A stretch of 15,698 nt of DNA from Bacteroidota bacterium (GTDB lineage Bacteria > Bacteroidota > Bacteroidia > Bacteroidales > Rikenellaceae). The stretch is from positions 1 through 15,698 of the forward strand of contig JAEZPN010000081.1 of assembly GCA_023413645.1 (NCBI GenBank). The letters are read 5' to 3'. Position 1 is the first letter of the stretch; the number at the start of each line of letters is the position of its first letter. The position numbers and the translations under genes were made by a program. This document shows positions 7,927-15,245 of this stretch, one piece after another. The notes under the pieces are model-generated. The model was not told the DNA's origin. It worked only from the letters and a program-made list of their open reading frames with translations, and did no database searches.

Positions 7927-7943
7927 TCAAAAAAGTATTTTTG
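7912..7943 (+). promoter_or_regulatory. thiL promoter, overlapping the divergent adk promoter
   Basis: TTTG at 7912-7915 and TATTTTTG at 7936-7943 are separated by 20 bases, matching the Bacteroidota -33/-7 pair. Transcription would begin around 7949, leaving a leader of under 10 bases before ATG 7958. The core elements interleave with those of adk. Confidence 0.72.
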
Positions 7944-7957
7944 CAAAAAATTTAATT

Positions 7958-8986
7958 ATGAAGACTACAAATAGCACTGAAATTGCCTCTTTGGGCGAGT
8001 TTGGACTTATAGATCGTCTCACATCACGTCTCGAGCGTCGCAACGACACTACGCTCATGGCTGCGGGTGACGACGCCGCTATTATTGACCTTGGCGACGA
8101 GGTTATGCTCCTCACAACAGATATGATGACCGAGGGCATAGATTTCGACCTTAGCTACTTTCCGCTTAAGCATCTTGGCTACAAGGCAATAGTACGCGGC
8201 GTGAACGACATCCTCGCGATGAACGCTAAGCCCCAACAGATAGTCGTAGCACTCGGCGTATCGGCAAAGATTTCGGTTGAGGCACTCGACGAACTATACG
8301 AGGGCATGGAGCACGCTGCAAAGGAACTTGGTGTAGACATCGTGGGTGGCGACACAACAGCCTCGATGAATGGTCTTGTAATCACCATATCGGCAACAGG
8401 ACGTGCTAAGAAGAGCGAGATAGCATACCGCTCTGGAGCTAAGGAGCACGACCTCATCTGCATCACCTCGAACCTCGGCGCAGCATACATGGGTCTCCAC
8501 CTCTTGGAGCGTGAAAAGCGCGTATTGAAGGACATCGCAAACCCCGAGCCCAAGTTCGCGGGACACGAGTACCTCTTGGAGCGCTACCTCAAGCCACGTG
8601 CTCGCATAAACATCATCGACGCACTCAAGGAGGAGGGCATTCAGCCAACATCTATGATTGACCTCTCGGATGGACTTGCGAGCGACTTGCGTCAGATTTG
8701 CCGCTCGTCGAAGTGCGGCGCACGCATCTACCTCGAGCGTATTCCCATTGCACGCCAGACAACAGAGCTTGCAGAAGAGATGCATATCGACCCAGTAATC
8801 GCAGCACTCAATGGTGGCGAGGACCACGAACTACTCTTCACCGTGCCCCTCGACAAGCAGGAGAGCATCATGCGTCTCGGCTTAGTTGACGTAATCGGTC
8901 ACATCACACGCGAAGAGGCTGGCGTGGTGCTTGTAACTCCCGACGGCGAGGGTATAGCACTTAAGGCTCAGGCATTTGACAGGTAA
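7958..8986 (+). CDS. thiL: Thiamine-monophosphate kinase
   Basis: ThiL phosphorylates thiamine monophosphate to thiamine pyrophosphate with ATP, the last step of TPP synthesis. The 342-residue protein shows the ThiL/PurM-family motifs in order: GDDAA (37-41, Mg/ATP), TTDMMTEG (53-60), GVNDILAMNA (81-90), VGGDTTAS (129-136), DLSDGLASDL (235-244) and NGGEDHELLF (285-294). An upstream in-frame TTG (7913) lies inside the promoter and is rejected. It has its own promoter and no riboswitch, unlike the thiD-thiE-thi4 operon 4.5 kb downstream. Constitutive expression would fit its role in salvage as well as synthesis (inference). The assignment is very secure. Confidence 0.97.
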   Translation: MKTTNSTEIASLGEFGLIDRLTSRLERRNDTTLMAAGDDAAIIDLGDEVMLLTTDMMTEGIDFDLSYFPLKHLGYKAIVRGVNDILAMNAKPQQIVVALGVSAKISVEALDELYEGMEHAAKELGVDIVGGDTTASMNGLVITISATGRAKKSEIAYRSGAKEHDLICITSNLGAAYMGLHLLEREKRVLKDIANPEPKFAGHEYLLERYLKPRARINIIDALKEEGIQPTSMIDLSDGLASDLRQICRSSKCGARIYLERIPIARQTTELAEEMHIDPVIAALNGGEDHELLFTVPLDKQESIMRLGLVDVIGHITREEAGVVLVTPDGEGIALKAQAFDR

Positions 8987-9005
8987 TTTTACCAAACGCT
9001 ATCCA

Positions 9006-9104
9006 ATTAGGGAATTTAAGGAGTTTAGGGAATATAGGGTAAAGCAATCTCACATAACACTACCACCTCCCTAAACTCTTTAATCTCACTAAACTCCCTA
9101 ATAA
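9006..9104. repeat. Imperfect inverted repeat made of 9-bp tandem units, downstream of thiL
   Basis: The left arm (9006-9041) reads as four 9-mers: ATTAGGGAA, TTTAAGGAG, TTTAGGGAA, TATAGGGTA. The right arm (9067-9102) read on the minus strand is ATTAGGGAG, TTTAGTGAG, ATTAAAGAG, TTTAGGGAG. The arms match at roughly three quarters of positions and flank a ~25-base loop, so the RNA would form a long imperfect hairpin. It starts 20 bases after the thiL stop and may end that transcript, or be a dispersed intergenic repeat. A separate small hairpin CGCTG-CAAA-CAGCG follows at 9109-9122. The rest of the 8987-9181 gap shows nothing more. Confidence 0.75.
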
Positions 9105-9181
9105 TCCTCGCTGCAAACAGCGGTTCTTCACCAACCATTTCCCCCGAAACCACATAATTATGCAGAAATCTCACGACCATA

Positions 9182-9213
9182 TTTGGTTGTGTAGATTTTT
9201 ATATTTACATTTG
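9182..9213 (+). promoter_or_regulatory. Promoter of the large lipoprotein gene
   Basis: TTTG (9182-9185) and TACATTTG (9206-9213) lie 20 bases apart, a full match to the Bacteroidota promoter. The predicted start is near 9219, giving a ~60-base leader rich in A and C (AAATAACAACAACACT) before ATG 9279. Confidence 0.75.
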
Positions 9214-9278
9214 TTGGCTTGTACGCACGCGTATGTGCTGAAAATGGACACATTAAACAACTAAATAACAACAACACT

Positions 9279-12059
9279 ATGAAGCGATTTTTTAAGAACG
9301 CAAAGGCTGTTGTAGCATCAGTGCTTATGACAGCAGTTGTATCTTCTTCTATGGTGTCGTGTCAGTATGATGACACTCCACTTTGGAACGAGATCAACAA
9401 CATGAAGCAGGAGATTGCTGACCTCCGTCAGCAGCTCGAGGACGAGCTTAACGCTATCAAGGACATGGTAAATGGCCTTGTAACTATCACAGACGTTAAG
9501 CAGCAGCAGGATGGTAGCAAGCAGATTATCCTCTCTGATGGCACTAAGATCAACGTATATCCTAAGGGTGATGCCATACCCTCAGGTCTCGTAACAACAA
9601 CTGTTGTTGACGGCGTATTGTGCTGGGCTCAGTACGACGGTCTTGGCAATGCACAGCCTATCTACATTGACGGCGAGGTTGTTCCCGTAGCTGACGCAAC
9701 ACCTAAGACTCAGGTTACTGATGGCGTTATCGAGGTATCATTCGACAACGGCGCAACATGGATTCAGACAGGCTACACAGAGTCTGTTGCTGACAGCATC
9801 ATCAAGGACATCAAGGTTGTTTACTCAGACTGGCGTACAGATGAGGATGGCAACAAGTTGGCTCTCTACTGCCTCGTAACACTTGCTGACGGCACTGAGG
9901 TTAAGGTCGGTATGCAGAATGGTCGCATCATCCTTCCTTACGACTCTATCTTCGCAGCATATGGCGAGACATTGCCCTTTGCTATCAACGCTGAGGATGC
10001 TGCAGACTACCTCATCACTACTCCTAAGGGTTGGGAGTGCGAGGTTGACCACAACGCTAAGAGTGACACTATGACACTCTACTTTGTAGCTCCTACTCTC
10101 GAGGCTATCGAGTCTGGCGCAGCAGTAAACAACGGTGTTGTTAAGCTCATGGTAACATTCAACAATGGTTCATCAGCTATCGCAAGCATCAAGGTTTCGA
10201 CTAACCCCGCAAAGATTTACTACACTTTGGAGGGCGTACACATCGAGGCTGGCTACGGTGCAAACTACATCCTCTGTGGTATTATCCCTGCAACCGACTA
10301 CAAGATTAGCACTGTAATGAATTGGTGTAACCAGGTTCTTGGTGGCTCAACAGTAAGCTATGTATCACAGGTATCATTCATGGAGGAGAATTCAGCATAC
10401 CTCACATACAAGGAGATGCGTTCACAGGGCATGAAGGTTGGTACTGAGTACATCTTCTGGTACACCGTACCTCGCACAAACGAGGATGGCGACCTCTACC
10501 TCACTGAGGCTGAGTTCTTCACTGAGAACTACACACACAGCTCTGTATCATTCCAGATGACTAAGGCTTCGTTCTTCGACGTAGATGTTAAGTTCACTAC
10601 TAACAGCTCGGCAAACTACATGCTCGGCTACGCTAAGGCTGACGAGTTCGATGCTGCATACATCGCTAACTACTACACCGAGCACCCCGACTACCTCGCT
10701 GCTACACACGAGAATATGGAGTACAACGGTTCATTCGTTGAGCTCTTCACAAATGGTGCAGTTTTGGAGTACGGCACAGAGTATGTTGCATACTACCTCG
10801 CAGAGAACTCTAAGCATGTCTACCTCGAGGATAATGTTGTTTACTGGACATTCTCTACTCAGGGCTACACACGCGATGGCGAGATGGAGGTTAGCATCGT
10901 TGGCGAGCCTACTATCGCTTACGACTACATCGAGATGACTCTTAATACAACAGAGGAGCACATCATGATGTTCTACAACGCTATGCCTTCATACATGGCA
11001 TCGGCTTATCCCGATGACAACTATGTTATCGACATGCTCCTTGAGGAGGGTTACCAGGTTAAGTCTAACGAGGCTGTTGTAGCACGCTACGATGGTGTTA
11101 AGCCTGGCACTAAGCTCACATTCTTCGCCGTAGCAGTAGATGCTGAGGGTAAGATTGGTAAGCCCTTCAAGCAGGAGCTTACAACAAAGGCTATCGAGTA
11201 CAACACTAACCTCGTGCTCACTGCCGAGCTCAAGGAGTACAAGATTGACAACACTCTTATCAACCTCTCGTGCGAGGGTGCGACAAGCTACGCATATATC
11301 CTCTGCAAGACTGCTGACGCTGATTGGAAGGAGGTTTATGGTGGCACAGTTAAGAAGGCTGGTGAGTATATCATCATGAACTACGACTCATACAATGTAA
11401 ACAAGACCGAGGAGAACGCTATCGCCCTCACTGGTCTTGATATGGATGTTGACTATGTAGTAGTTGTTGTTGCATACGCTGCTGATGGCACATACTCTGA
11501 GGCTGTATCATGCAACTTCAAGCCTATCGCAAACATCGGTACTGTTGTTACTCGCGACCAGGCACAGTGGGCAGAGACTCAGCCTGCAGTGACTATCCTT
11601 GGTGTTGATGATAACCCACACCTCTTCATGTCATTCAGCTGGTCATGTCTCCCCGCACCTCACACTAAGGTCTACACTGCTGCGATGTACCGCGACAACC
11701 TCATCAACGAGGAGTTGGGCACAAACGTTAACACTGTAGAGAAGCTTATCGCTGAGATTATGACATGCTGCGACACTGGCGGTATGAACGAGCAGGGTAA
11801 GAGCTTCGATTGGCAGGAGTCAGGCATCTACGTCCGTGAGTGGGTAGAGTGGGAGGATATAGATGGTGACAACTACCTCGAGGAGGTTTACCACTCTGAG
11901 GAGCGCGATGCACCATACATCTTCTTCCCCTATGGTTCATCAGAGATGACCTTCATCTACACTACATGGGTAGGTGAGGATGGTAACTTCTGCGAGCCTT
12001 TCGCAATCGATCCTCTCACAGGCGAGGAGGTTGAGCTTTGGGCTCCAGGTACAATCTAA
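9279..12059 (+). CDS. Large surface lipoprotein: DUF4988-like N-terminus and four Ig/FN3-like repeats
   Basis: From ATG 9279 the product is 926 residues. A lipoprotein signal ends SSSMVSC with lipid Cys28. The next residues, QYDD, resemble the acidic surface-export signal of Bacteroidota, so it probably faces outward. Residues ~35-66 form a coiled coil (NEINNMKQEIADLRQQLEDE) leading into a DUF4988-like region. A repeat block follows: strands resembling YILCG (from 330), YMLGY (447), IMMFY (562) and YILCK (673), each followed by a loop and a strand aligned at Gly388 (GTEYIFWY), Gly499 (GTEYVAYY), Gly610 (GTKLTFFA) and Asp723 (DVDYVVVV). That is a regular ~111-residue period. The C-terminal ~170 residues look different (WVEWEDIDGD, aromatic-rich). 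Codons are strongly biased (AAC, TAC, ATC, GGT/GGC, GCT; few rare codons), unlike neighbours, suggesting high expression. Adhesion or glycan binding is possible but not shown. Confidence 0.88.
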   Translation: MKRFFKNAKAVVASVLMTAVVSSSMVSCQYDDTPLWNEINNMKQEIADLRQQLEDELNAIKDMVNGLVTITDVKQQQDGSKQIILSDGTKINVYPKGDAIPSGLVTTTVVDGVLCWAQYDGLGNAQPIYIDGEVVPVADATPKTQVTDGVIEVSFDNGATWIQTGYTESVADSIIKDIKVVYSDWRTDEDGNKLALYCLVTLADGTEVKVGMQNGRIILPYDSIFAAYGETLPFAINAEDAADYLITTPKGWECEVDHNAKSDTMTLYFVAPTLEAIESGAAVNNGVVKLMVTFNNGSSAIASIKVSTNPAKIYYTLEGVHIEAGYGANYILCGIIPATDYKISTVMNWCNQVLGGSTVSYVSQVSFMEENSAYLTYKEMRSQGMKVGTEYIFWYTVPRTNEDGDLYLTEAEFFTENYTHSSVSFQMTKASFFDVDVKFTTNSSANYMLGYAKADEFDAAYIANYYTEHPDYLAATHENMEYNGSFVELFTNGAVLEYGTEYVAYYLAENSKHVYLEDNVVYWTFSTQGYTRDGEMEVSIVGEPTIAYDYIEMTLNTTEEHIMMFYNAMPSYMASAYPDDNYVIDMLLEEGYQVKSNEAVVARYDGVKPGTKLTFFAVAVDAEGKIGKPFKQELTTKAIEYNTNLVLTAELKEYKIDNTLINLSCEGATSYAYILCKTADADWKEVYGGTVKKAGEYIIMNYDSYNVNKTEENAIALTGLDMDVDYVVVVVAYAADGTYSEAVSCNFKPIANIGTVVTRDQAQWAETQPAVTILGVDDNPHLFMSFSWSCLPAPHTKVYTAAMYRDNLINEELGTNVNTVEKLIAEIMTCCDTGGMNEQGKSFDWQESGIYVREWVEWEDIDGDNYLEEVYHSEERDAPYIFFPYGSSEMTFIYTTWVGEDGNFCEPFAIDPLTGEEVELWAPGTI

Positions 12060-12080
12060 ACCATATACACCTTTAACATT

Positions 12081-12118
12081 AATGGGCTGTTCGAAATCTC
12101 GGACAGCCCATTATTTTT
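12081..12118 (+). terminator. Strong intrinsic terminator of the lipoprotein gene
   Basis: The 13-bp stem AATGGGCTGTTCG / CGGACAGCCCATT (12081-12093 with 12100-12112) has one G-U wobble and a 6-base loop, followed by ATTTTT. It sits 22 bases after the lipoprotein stop and 16 bases before the end of the convergent umuC. Read on the minus strand it lacks a U-tract, so it mainly serves the plus-strand gene. Confidence 0.92.
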
Positions 12119-12133
12119 GCATTGTCTAACCTA

Positions 12134-13390
12134 CTATTTTACTATCGGGAGGTCGTTCCAATTTGTCGTGTAGCCAGGCGAACGGTGCGCACTATTTGCC
12201 TTCACCTCCGAGAGTCCCGCCGAGGCCAATACCACCGAGCCATCACCTACGCGGCTATTGATGCTGTCGAGGGCCTGCATAAGGCGACGATGACGCTCTT
12301 GGTGTCCACTATTAAACATCGACACCGTGACACCCTCGCGTGGCATTATGCCCGAGGCTACGACACCCGCCTTCTTATACCCCGTGCCCCGCACAAATAT
12401 CTCATTCAACGCCTCGCGCGCGGTGCGCACGATGTCTATGGTACTATCCGTGGGTTCAGCGAAGGGGATACATATATGACCAAACTGCTGCACCTCGCCC
12501 TCCTTGAAGCGGTTTGTTGCGGCAAAGACCGTGAGGTGTGAACATACAGAGTGTTGACTACGCAGCTTCTCTGCCGTCATCGCGGCAAACTTAGCCACCT
12601 GCTCCGAAAGTTCTGCACTGTCGTATATCTCAGTTGAGAAGCTTCGCGAGTTGCATATCGACTGCTTGGAATCTGCACCCGCCTCGAACTCTATGGCGGG
12701 CGTACCACGCAACTCACGCCATGTTCTCACGCCCGTTATACCCATCTCCTTGCGCACGTATGCTTCGCTAAGCTGCGTGAAGTCGTATGCCGTATTTACA
12801 CCCACAGCCTTTAGGCGCGGTGTCGTACGACGACCTATGCCCCACACATCCTCTATCGGCCAGCGCTTAAGCACCTTTTCAATATCCTCCTTGCGGTGCA
12901 TGAAGCATCCGCCACGCAACTTGGGATAGCTCTTGCATAGCTCTGCAGCAATCTTGGCGAGTGTCTTTGTGGGTGCTACACCCACCGATACGGGTATGCA
13001 CGTAAGCCTACGACACTTTGCCGATAACTCCTTTGCGAAGTGGTCGAAGTCAACATCCTCGATGCCACGCAGGTCGAGGAAGGCCTCATCAATAGAGTAC
13101 ACCTCGATAAATGGGGCACTCTCCCTCAATACCGCACGCACACGGCGCGAGAAGTCGGCATATAGCGACATATTCGTAGAGAATACTGCGATGTTGTGAC
13201 GCGTGACAAGTTCCCTGATTTTGAATAGTGGGTCACCCATCTTTATGCCGAGACGCTTCGCCTCATTCGAGCGCGCAATGGCGCAACCATCGTTTCGCGA
13301 GAGCACAATGACGGGACGGCCCTCCAAATCTGGACGGAAGGCTCGCTCACACGACACGAAAAAGTTGTTGCAATCGGCTATAGCGTACAT
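12134..13390 (-). CDS. umuC: Y-family translesion DNA polymerase, UmuC type
   Basis: The 418-residue length is close to E. coli UmuC (422). Catalytic acids are in place: Asp6 in ADCNNFFVSCERAF and Asp101-Glu102 in YSIDEAFLDL. The UmuC signatures VLSRNDGCAIARSNEAK (29-45), SVGVAPTKTLAKIAAE (135-150) and VWGIGRRT follow. The C-terminus SPGYTTNWNDLPIVK (404-418) is the UmuC-specific DUF4113 tail and separates it from DinB. The polymerase bypasses damaged bases and normally works with processed UmuD as Pol V. No umuD lies next to it: upstream is the divergent thiamine operon and downstream a convergent gene, so it is monocistronic and its partner must be elsewhere or absent. I see no recognisable LexA operator. 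The family assignment is very secure. Confidence 0.95.
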   Translation of the reverse strand: MYAIADCNNFFVSCERAFRPDLEGRPVIVLSRNDGCAIARSNEAKRLGIKMGDPLFKIRELVTRHNIAVFSTNMSLYADFSRRVRAVLRESAPFIEVYSIDEAFLDLRGIEDVDFDHFAKELSAKCRRLTCIPVSVGVAPTKTLAKIAAELCKSYPKLRGGCFMHRKEDIEKVLKRWPIEDVWGIGRRTTPRLKAVGVNTAYDFTQLSEAYVRKEMGITGVRTWRELRGTPAIEFEAGADSKQSICNSRSFSTEIYDSAELSEQVAKFAAMTAEKLRSQHSVCSHLTVFAATNRFKEGEVQQFGHICIPFAEPTDSTIDIVRTAREALNEIFVRGTGYKKAGVVASGIMPREGVTVSMFNSGHQERHRRLMQALDSINSRVGDGSVVLASAGLSEVKANSAHRSPGYTTNWNDLPIVK

Positions 13391-13414
13391 ATATTATAAA
13401 TATTGTAGTCCTTG

Positions 13415-13422
13415 CAAATATA
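13415..13422 (-). promoter_or_regulatory. umuC -7 promoter element
   Basis: On the minus strand TATATTTG (13422-13415) matches TAnnTTTG, 25 bases before the umuC ATG. The nearest TTG upstream is only 14 bases away, so the -33 element is poor. That fits a weak or activator/repressor-controlled promoter. Confidence 0.5.
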
Positions 13423-13462
13423 CAAATTATTATTTCCAACATTAAATATTCCGCAGCAAAGA

Positions 13463-13493
13463 TTTGCGGTGTCAAAAAAATAGTGTATATTTG
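13463..13493 (+). promoter_or_regulatory. Promoter of the thiamine operon
   Basis: TTTG (13463-13466) and TATATTTG (13486-13493) are 19 bases apart. Transcription would start at about 13498-13500, immediately before the TPP riboswitch, so the aptamer forms the very 5' end of the RNA. Confidence 0.75.
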
Positions 13494-13498
13494 CAGTA

Positions 13499-13570
13499 AC
13501 AAAGGGGTGCCTTCATTGGCTGAGATTATACCCTCGAACCTGATGCAGTTAGTACTGCCGTAGGAATTGT
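13499..13570 (+). promoter_or_regulatory. TPP (THI-box) riboswitch aptamer
   Basis: The conserved THI-box elements appear in order: GGGGTGC (13504-13510), CTGAGA (13520-13525), ATACCC (13528-13533), GAACCTGAT (13536-13544), the P5 hairpin GCAGT/ACTGC (13545-13549 with 13554-13558) and CGTAGG (13559-13564). P1 can form from ACAA (13499-13502) with TTGT (13567-13570), and P2 from GGGGT with ACCC. It precedes thiD-thiE-thi4 and a terminator, so TPP binding should shut the operon off by premature termination. Confidence 0.96.
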
Positions 13571-13582
13571 GGATAATATCAT

Positions 13583-13616
13583 AACGCATACCCCTATCTG
13601 GAGGTATGCGTTTTTT
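13583..13616 (+). terminator. Riboswitch-controlled intrinsic terminator (expression platform)
   Basis: A perfect 10-bp stem AACGCATACC / GGTATGCGTT (13583-13592 with 13603-13612) overlaps a T-run at 13611-13616. It begins 13 bases after the TPP aptamer and 43 bases before the thiD ATG. The 5' arm contains ATACCCC (13588-13594), which can pair with GGGGTG of the aptamer as an antiterminator. Confidence 0.93.
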
Positions 13617-13658
13617 CGTTTGCGGGCACCTCGTTTTTAACTCATAATTACACGTATT

Positions 13659-14534
13659 ATGGTTTTAAGTTTAAACAACGAGGCTAAAGCCCATAATGCC
13701 ACTAGGAGGTATAGAGCAGCACTCTCTATTGCTGGTTCGGACTCCTCTGGCGGAGCAGGCATTCAGGCAGACATCAAAACATTTTCAGCCCTTGGAGTAT
13801 ATGGTGCAACAGCCATAACGGCCATCACTGCACAAAATACGCTAGGTGTTCACTCGCAGCACCCCATCCCCCCACAAATAGTACGCGACCAGATTGTTGC
13901 AGTAATAGACGACCTCTCACCCGCGGTTGTCAAGATTGGCATGCTCTCTAATGCCGAGGTTGCCACAGCCGTAGCCGATGCGCTCAGTGAGTACACTCTC
14001 CCCATCATCCTCGACCCCGTTATGGTATCTACTAGTGGTCACCGCCTATTATCGGCCGAGGCTGAAGAGGTTGTAAAACAGCGCCTACTACCAATGGCGA
14101 CGCTTATCACGCCCAATATCCCCGAAATGGAGACTCTTACACAGATGCCCTTAACTACCCTCGAAGAGAAGTGCTGTGCTGCCGAGCACCTCTTCGGCTA
14201 TGGAGTAAAGGCAATACTTCTGAAGGGTGGCCACGAAGTGGGTGACACCAAGTGCGATATCCTCTTTACGCAGACCGCATCGGGCATCAAATATACGACC
14301 TTTACCTCCGCAACCATTGCCACGCGCAACACCCACGGCACAGGGTGCACACTATCATCCGCCATAGCGGCATACATAGCACGCGGATATGAATTGGAGG
14401 AGGCTATATTCCATGCCAAGAAGTTTGTAACCGAGGCTATACGCCATGGCGCAGACATCTCCATAGGCCACGGTTTCGGACCTATTAACCATGGTTTTAA
14501 CCCTCAAAAACTCTACATCTATGACATTGAATAA
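13659..14534 (+). CDS. thiD: Hydroxymethylpyrimidine (phosphate) kinase
   Basis: ThiD phosphorylates HMP and HMP-P to HMP-PP, the pyrimidine half of thiamine. The 291-residue ribokinase-fold protein has IAGSDSSGGAGIQADIKTFS (24-43), the substrate-site GMLSN (94-98), DPVMVSTSGHRLL (119-131), LITPNIPEME (149-158), LLKGGH (187-192) and the catalytic anion-hole segment NTHGTGCTLSSAIAA (224-238, with Cys230), ending GHGFGPINH. The first ~18 residues extend past the usual ThiD start; no internal ATG offers a better start, so ATG 13659 is kept. It is the first gene after the TPP riboswitch, and its last 14 bases overlap thiE, implying translational coupling. Very secure. Confidence 0.97.
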   Translation: MVLSLNNEAKAHNATRRYRAALSIAGSDSSGGAGIQADIKTFSALGVYGATAITAITAQNTLGVHSQHPIPPQIVRDQIVAVIDDLSPAVVKIGMLSNAEVATAVADALSEYTLPIILDPVMVSTSGHRLLSAEAEEVVKQRLLPMATLITPNIPEMETLTQMPLTTLEEKCCAAEHLFGYGVKAILLKGGHEVGDTKCDILFTQTASGIKYTTFTSATIATRNTHGTGCTLSSAIAAYIARGYELEEAIFHAKKFVTEAIRHGADISIGHGFGPINHGFNPQKLYIYDIE

Positions 14535-15192
14535 CTATCAGTTGCAGTTCATAACTCATCACAACGACCGATACTCCTACCTCGACTCTGCACGCATAGC
14601 ATTGGAGGGAGGATGCCGATGGATACAACTACGCATGAAGGGCACATCGGAGGCAGAGTTGGAGAGTGCGGCTCTCGCAGTGCAGAGGGCGTGCAGTGAG
14701 TATGGCGCAACATTTATTATCGACGATAATGTTGCACTTGCAAAGCGAATAGGGGCAGATGGCGTACACCTAGGCAAGAACGATATGCCTATCGCCGAGG
14801 CACGTAACATCTTGGGCGATGGCTACATCATCGGTGGCACGGTCAACACATTCGAGGATATTACTAATCTATTACGCGCTACACCACCCGACTACTTCGG
14901 TTGTGGACCCTATCGCTACACCACAACCAAGCAGAACCTCTCTCCTATACTCGGAGTGGAGGGCTATCGTGCGATAATCGAGCAGATGCGCTGCCACGAC
15001 ATCGACATCCCGCTTATTGCTATTGGTGGCATCACGAAGGCAGACATTTCCACACTATTAGCGTGTGGCGCAAGTGGCATTGCCATAAGTGGTAGCATTA
15101 TCAATGCCCACAACCCCCAACAAGAGATGCGAGAGATAGTGGAGATTCTCCAGAACCATGTGTGGCCCCAACTTCTGTGCTATGACGATTAG
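14521..15192 (+). CDS. thiE: Thiamine-phosphate synthase
   Basis: ThiE joins HMP-PP to thiazole phosphate (or carboxythiazole phosphate) to give thiamine monophosphate. The 223-residue TIM barrel shows WIQLRMKG (34-41), IIDDN (66-70), GVHLGKNDM (81-89), IIGGTVN (103-109), the DYFGCGPYRYTTTKQNLSPI segment (124-143, pyrophosphate-binding Thr/Lys), PLIAIGGI (164-171) and GASGIAISGSI (183-193), all in family order. ATG 14521 is preferred over an upstream GTG-like extension at 14491 because the protein then begins at the first barrel strand (YQLQFITH). It overlaps thiD by 14 bases and lies 53 bases before thi4; all three share the riboswitch-controlled transcript. Very secure. Confidence 0.97.
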   Translation: MTLNNYQLQFITHHNDRYSYLDSARIALEGGCRWIQLRMKGTSEAELESAALAVQRACSEYGATFIIDDNVALAKRIGADGVHLGKNDMPIAEARNILGDGYIIGGTVNTFEDITNLLRATPPDYFGCGPYRYTTTKQNLSPILGVEGYRAIIEQMRCHDIDIPLIAIGGITKADISTLLACGASGIAISGSIINAHNPQQEMREIVEILQNHVWPQLLCYDD

Positions 15193-15245
15193 CCATACGC
15201 TATGCGAAGAGTAATTACCCATAACCATATAAACCAATTAAAACT

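Noticed and set aside
8294..8827. 177-residue minus-strand open frame inside thiL
   Set aside because: Fully antisense to a well-conserved ThiL with all its motifs; no promoter or recognisable domain.
9006..9104. CRISPR-like array
   Set aside because: Units are 9 bp, adjoin without spacers, and face each other as an inverted repeat; no cas genes nearby.
9109..9122. CGCTG-CAAA-CAGCG hairpin as an intrinsic terminator for thiL
   Set aside because: The stem is only 5 bp and is followed by GTTCTTC, not a T-run; too weak to call.
9219..9278. Upstream TTG start for the lipoprotein (20 extra residues)
   Set aside because: It would coincide with the predicted transcription start and put polar residues before a typical lipoprotein signal peptide.
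12122..12541. 139-residue plus-strand open frame over the end of umuC
   Set aside because: Antisense to the conserved UmuC C-terminus and starts just after the lipoprotein terminator; no family resemblance.
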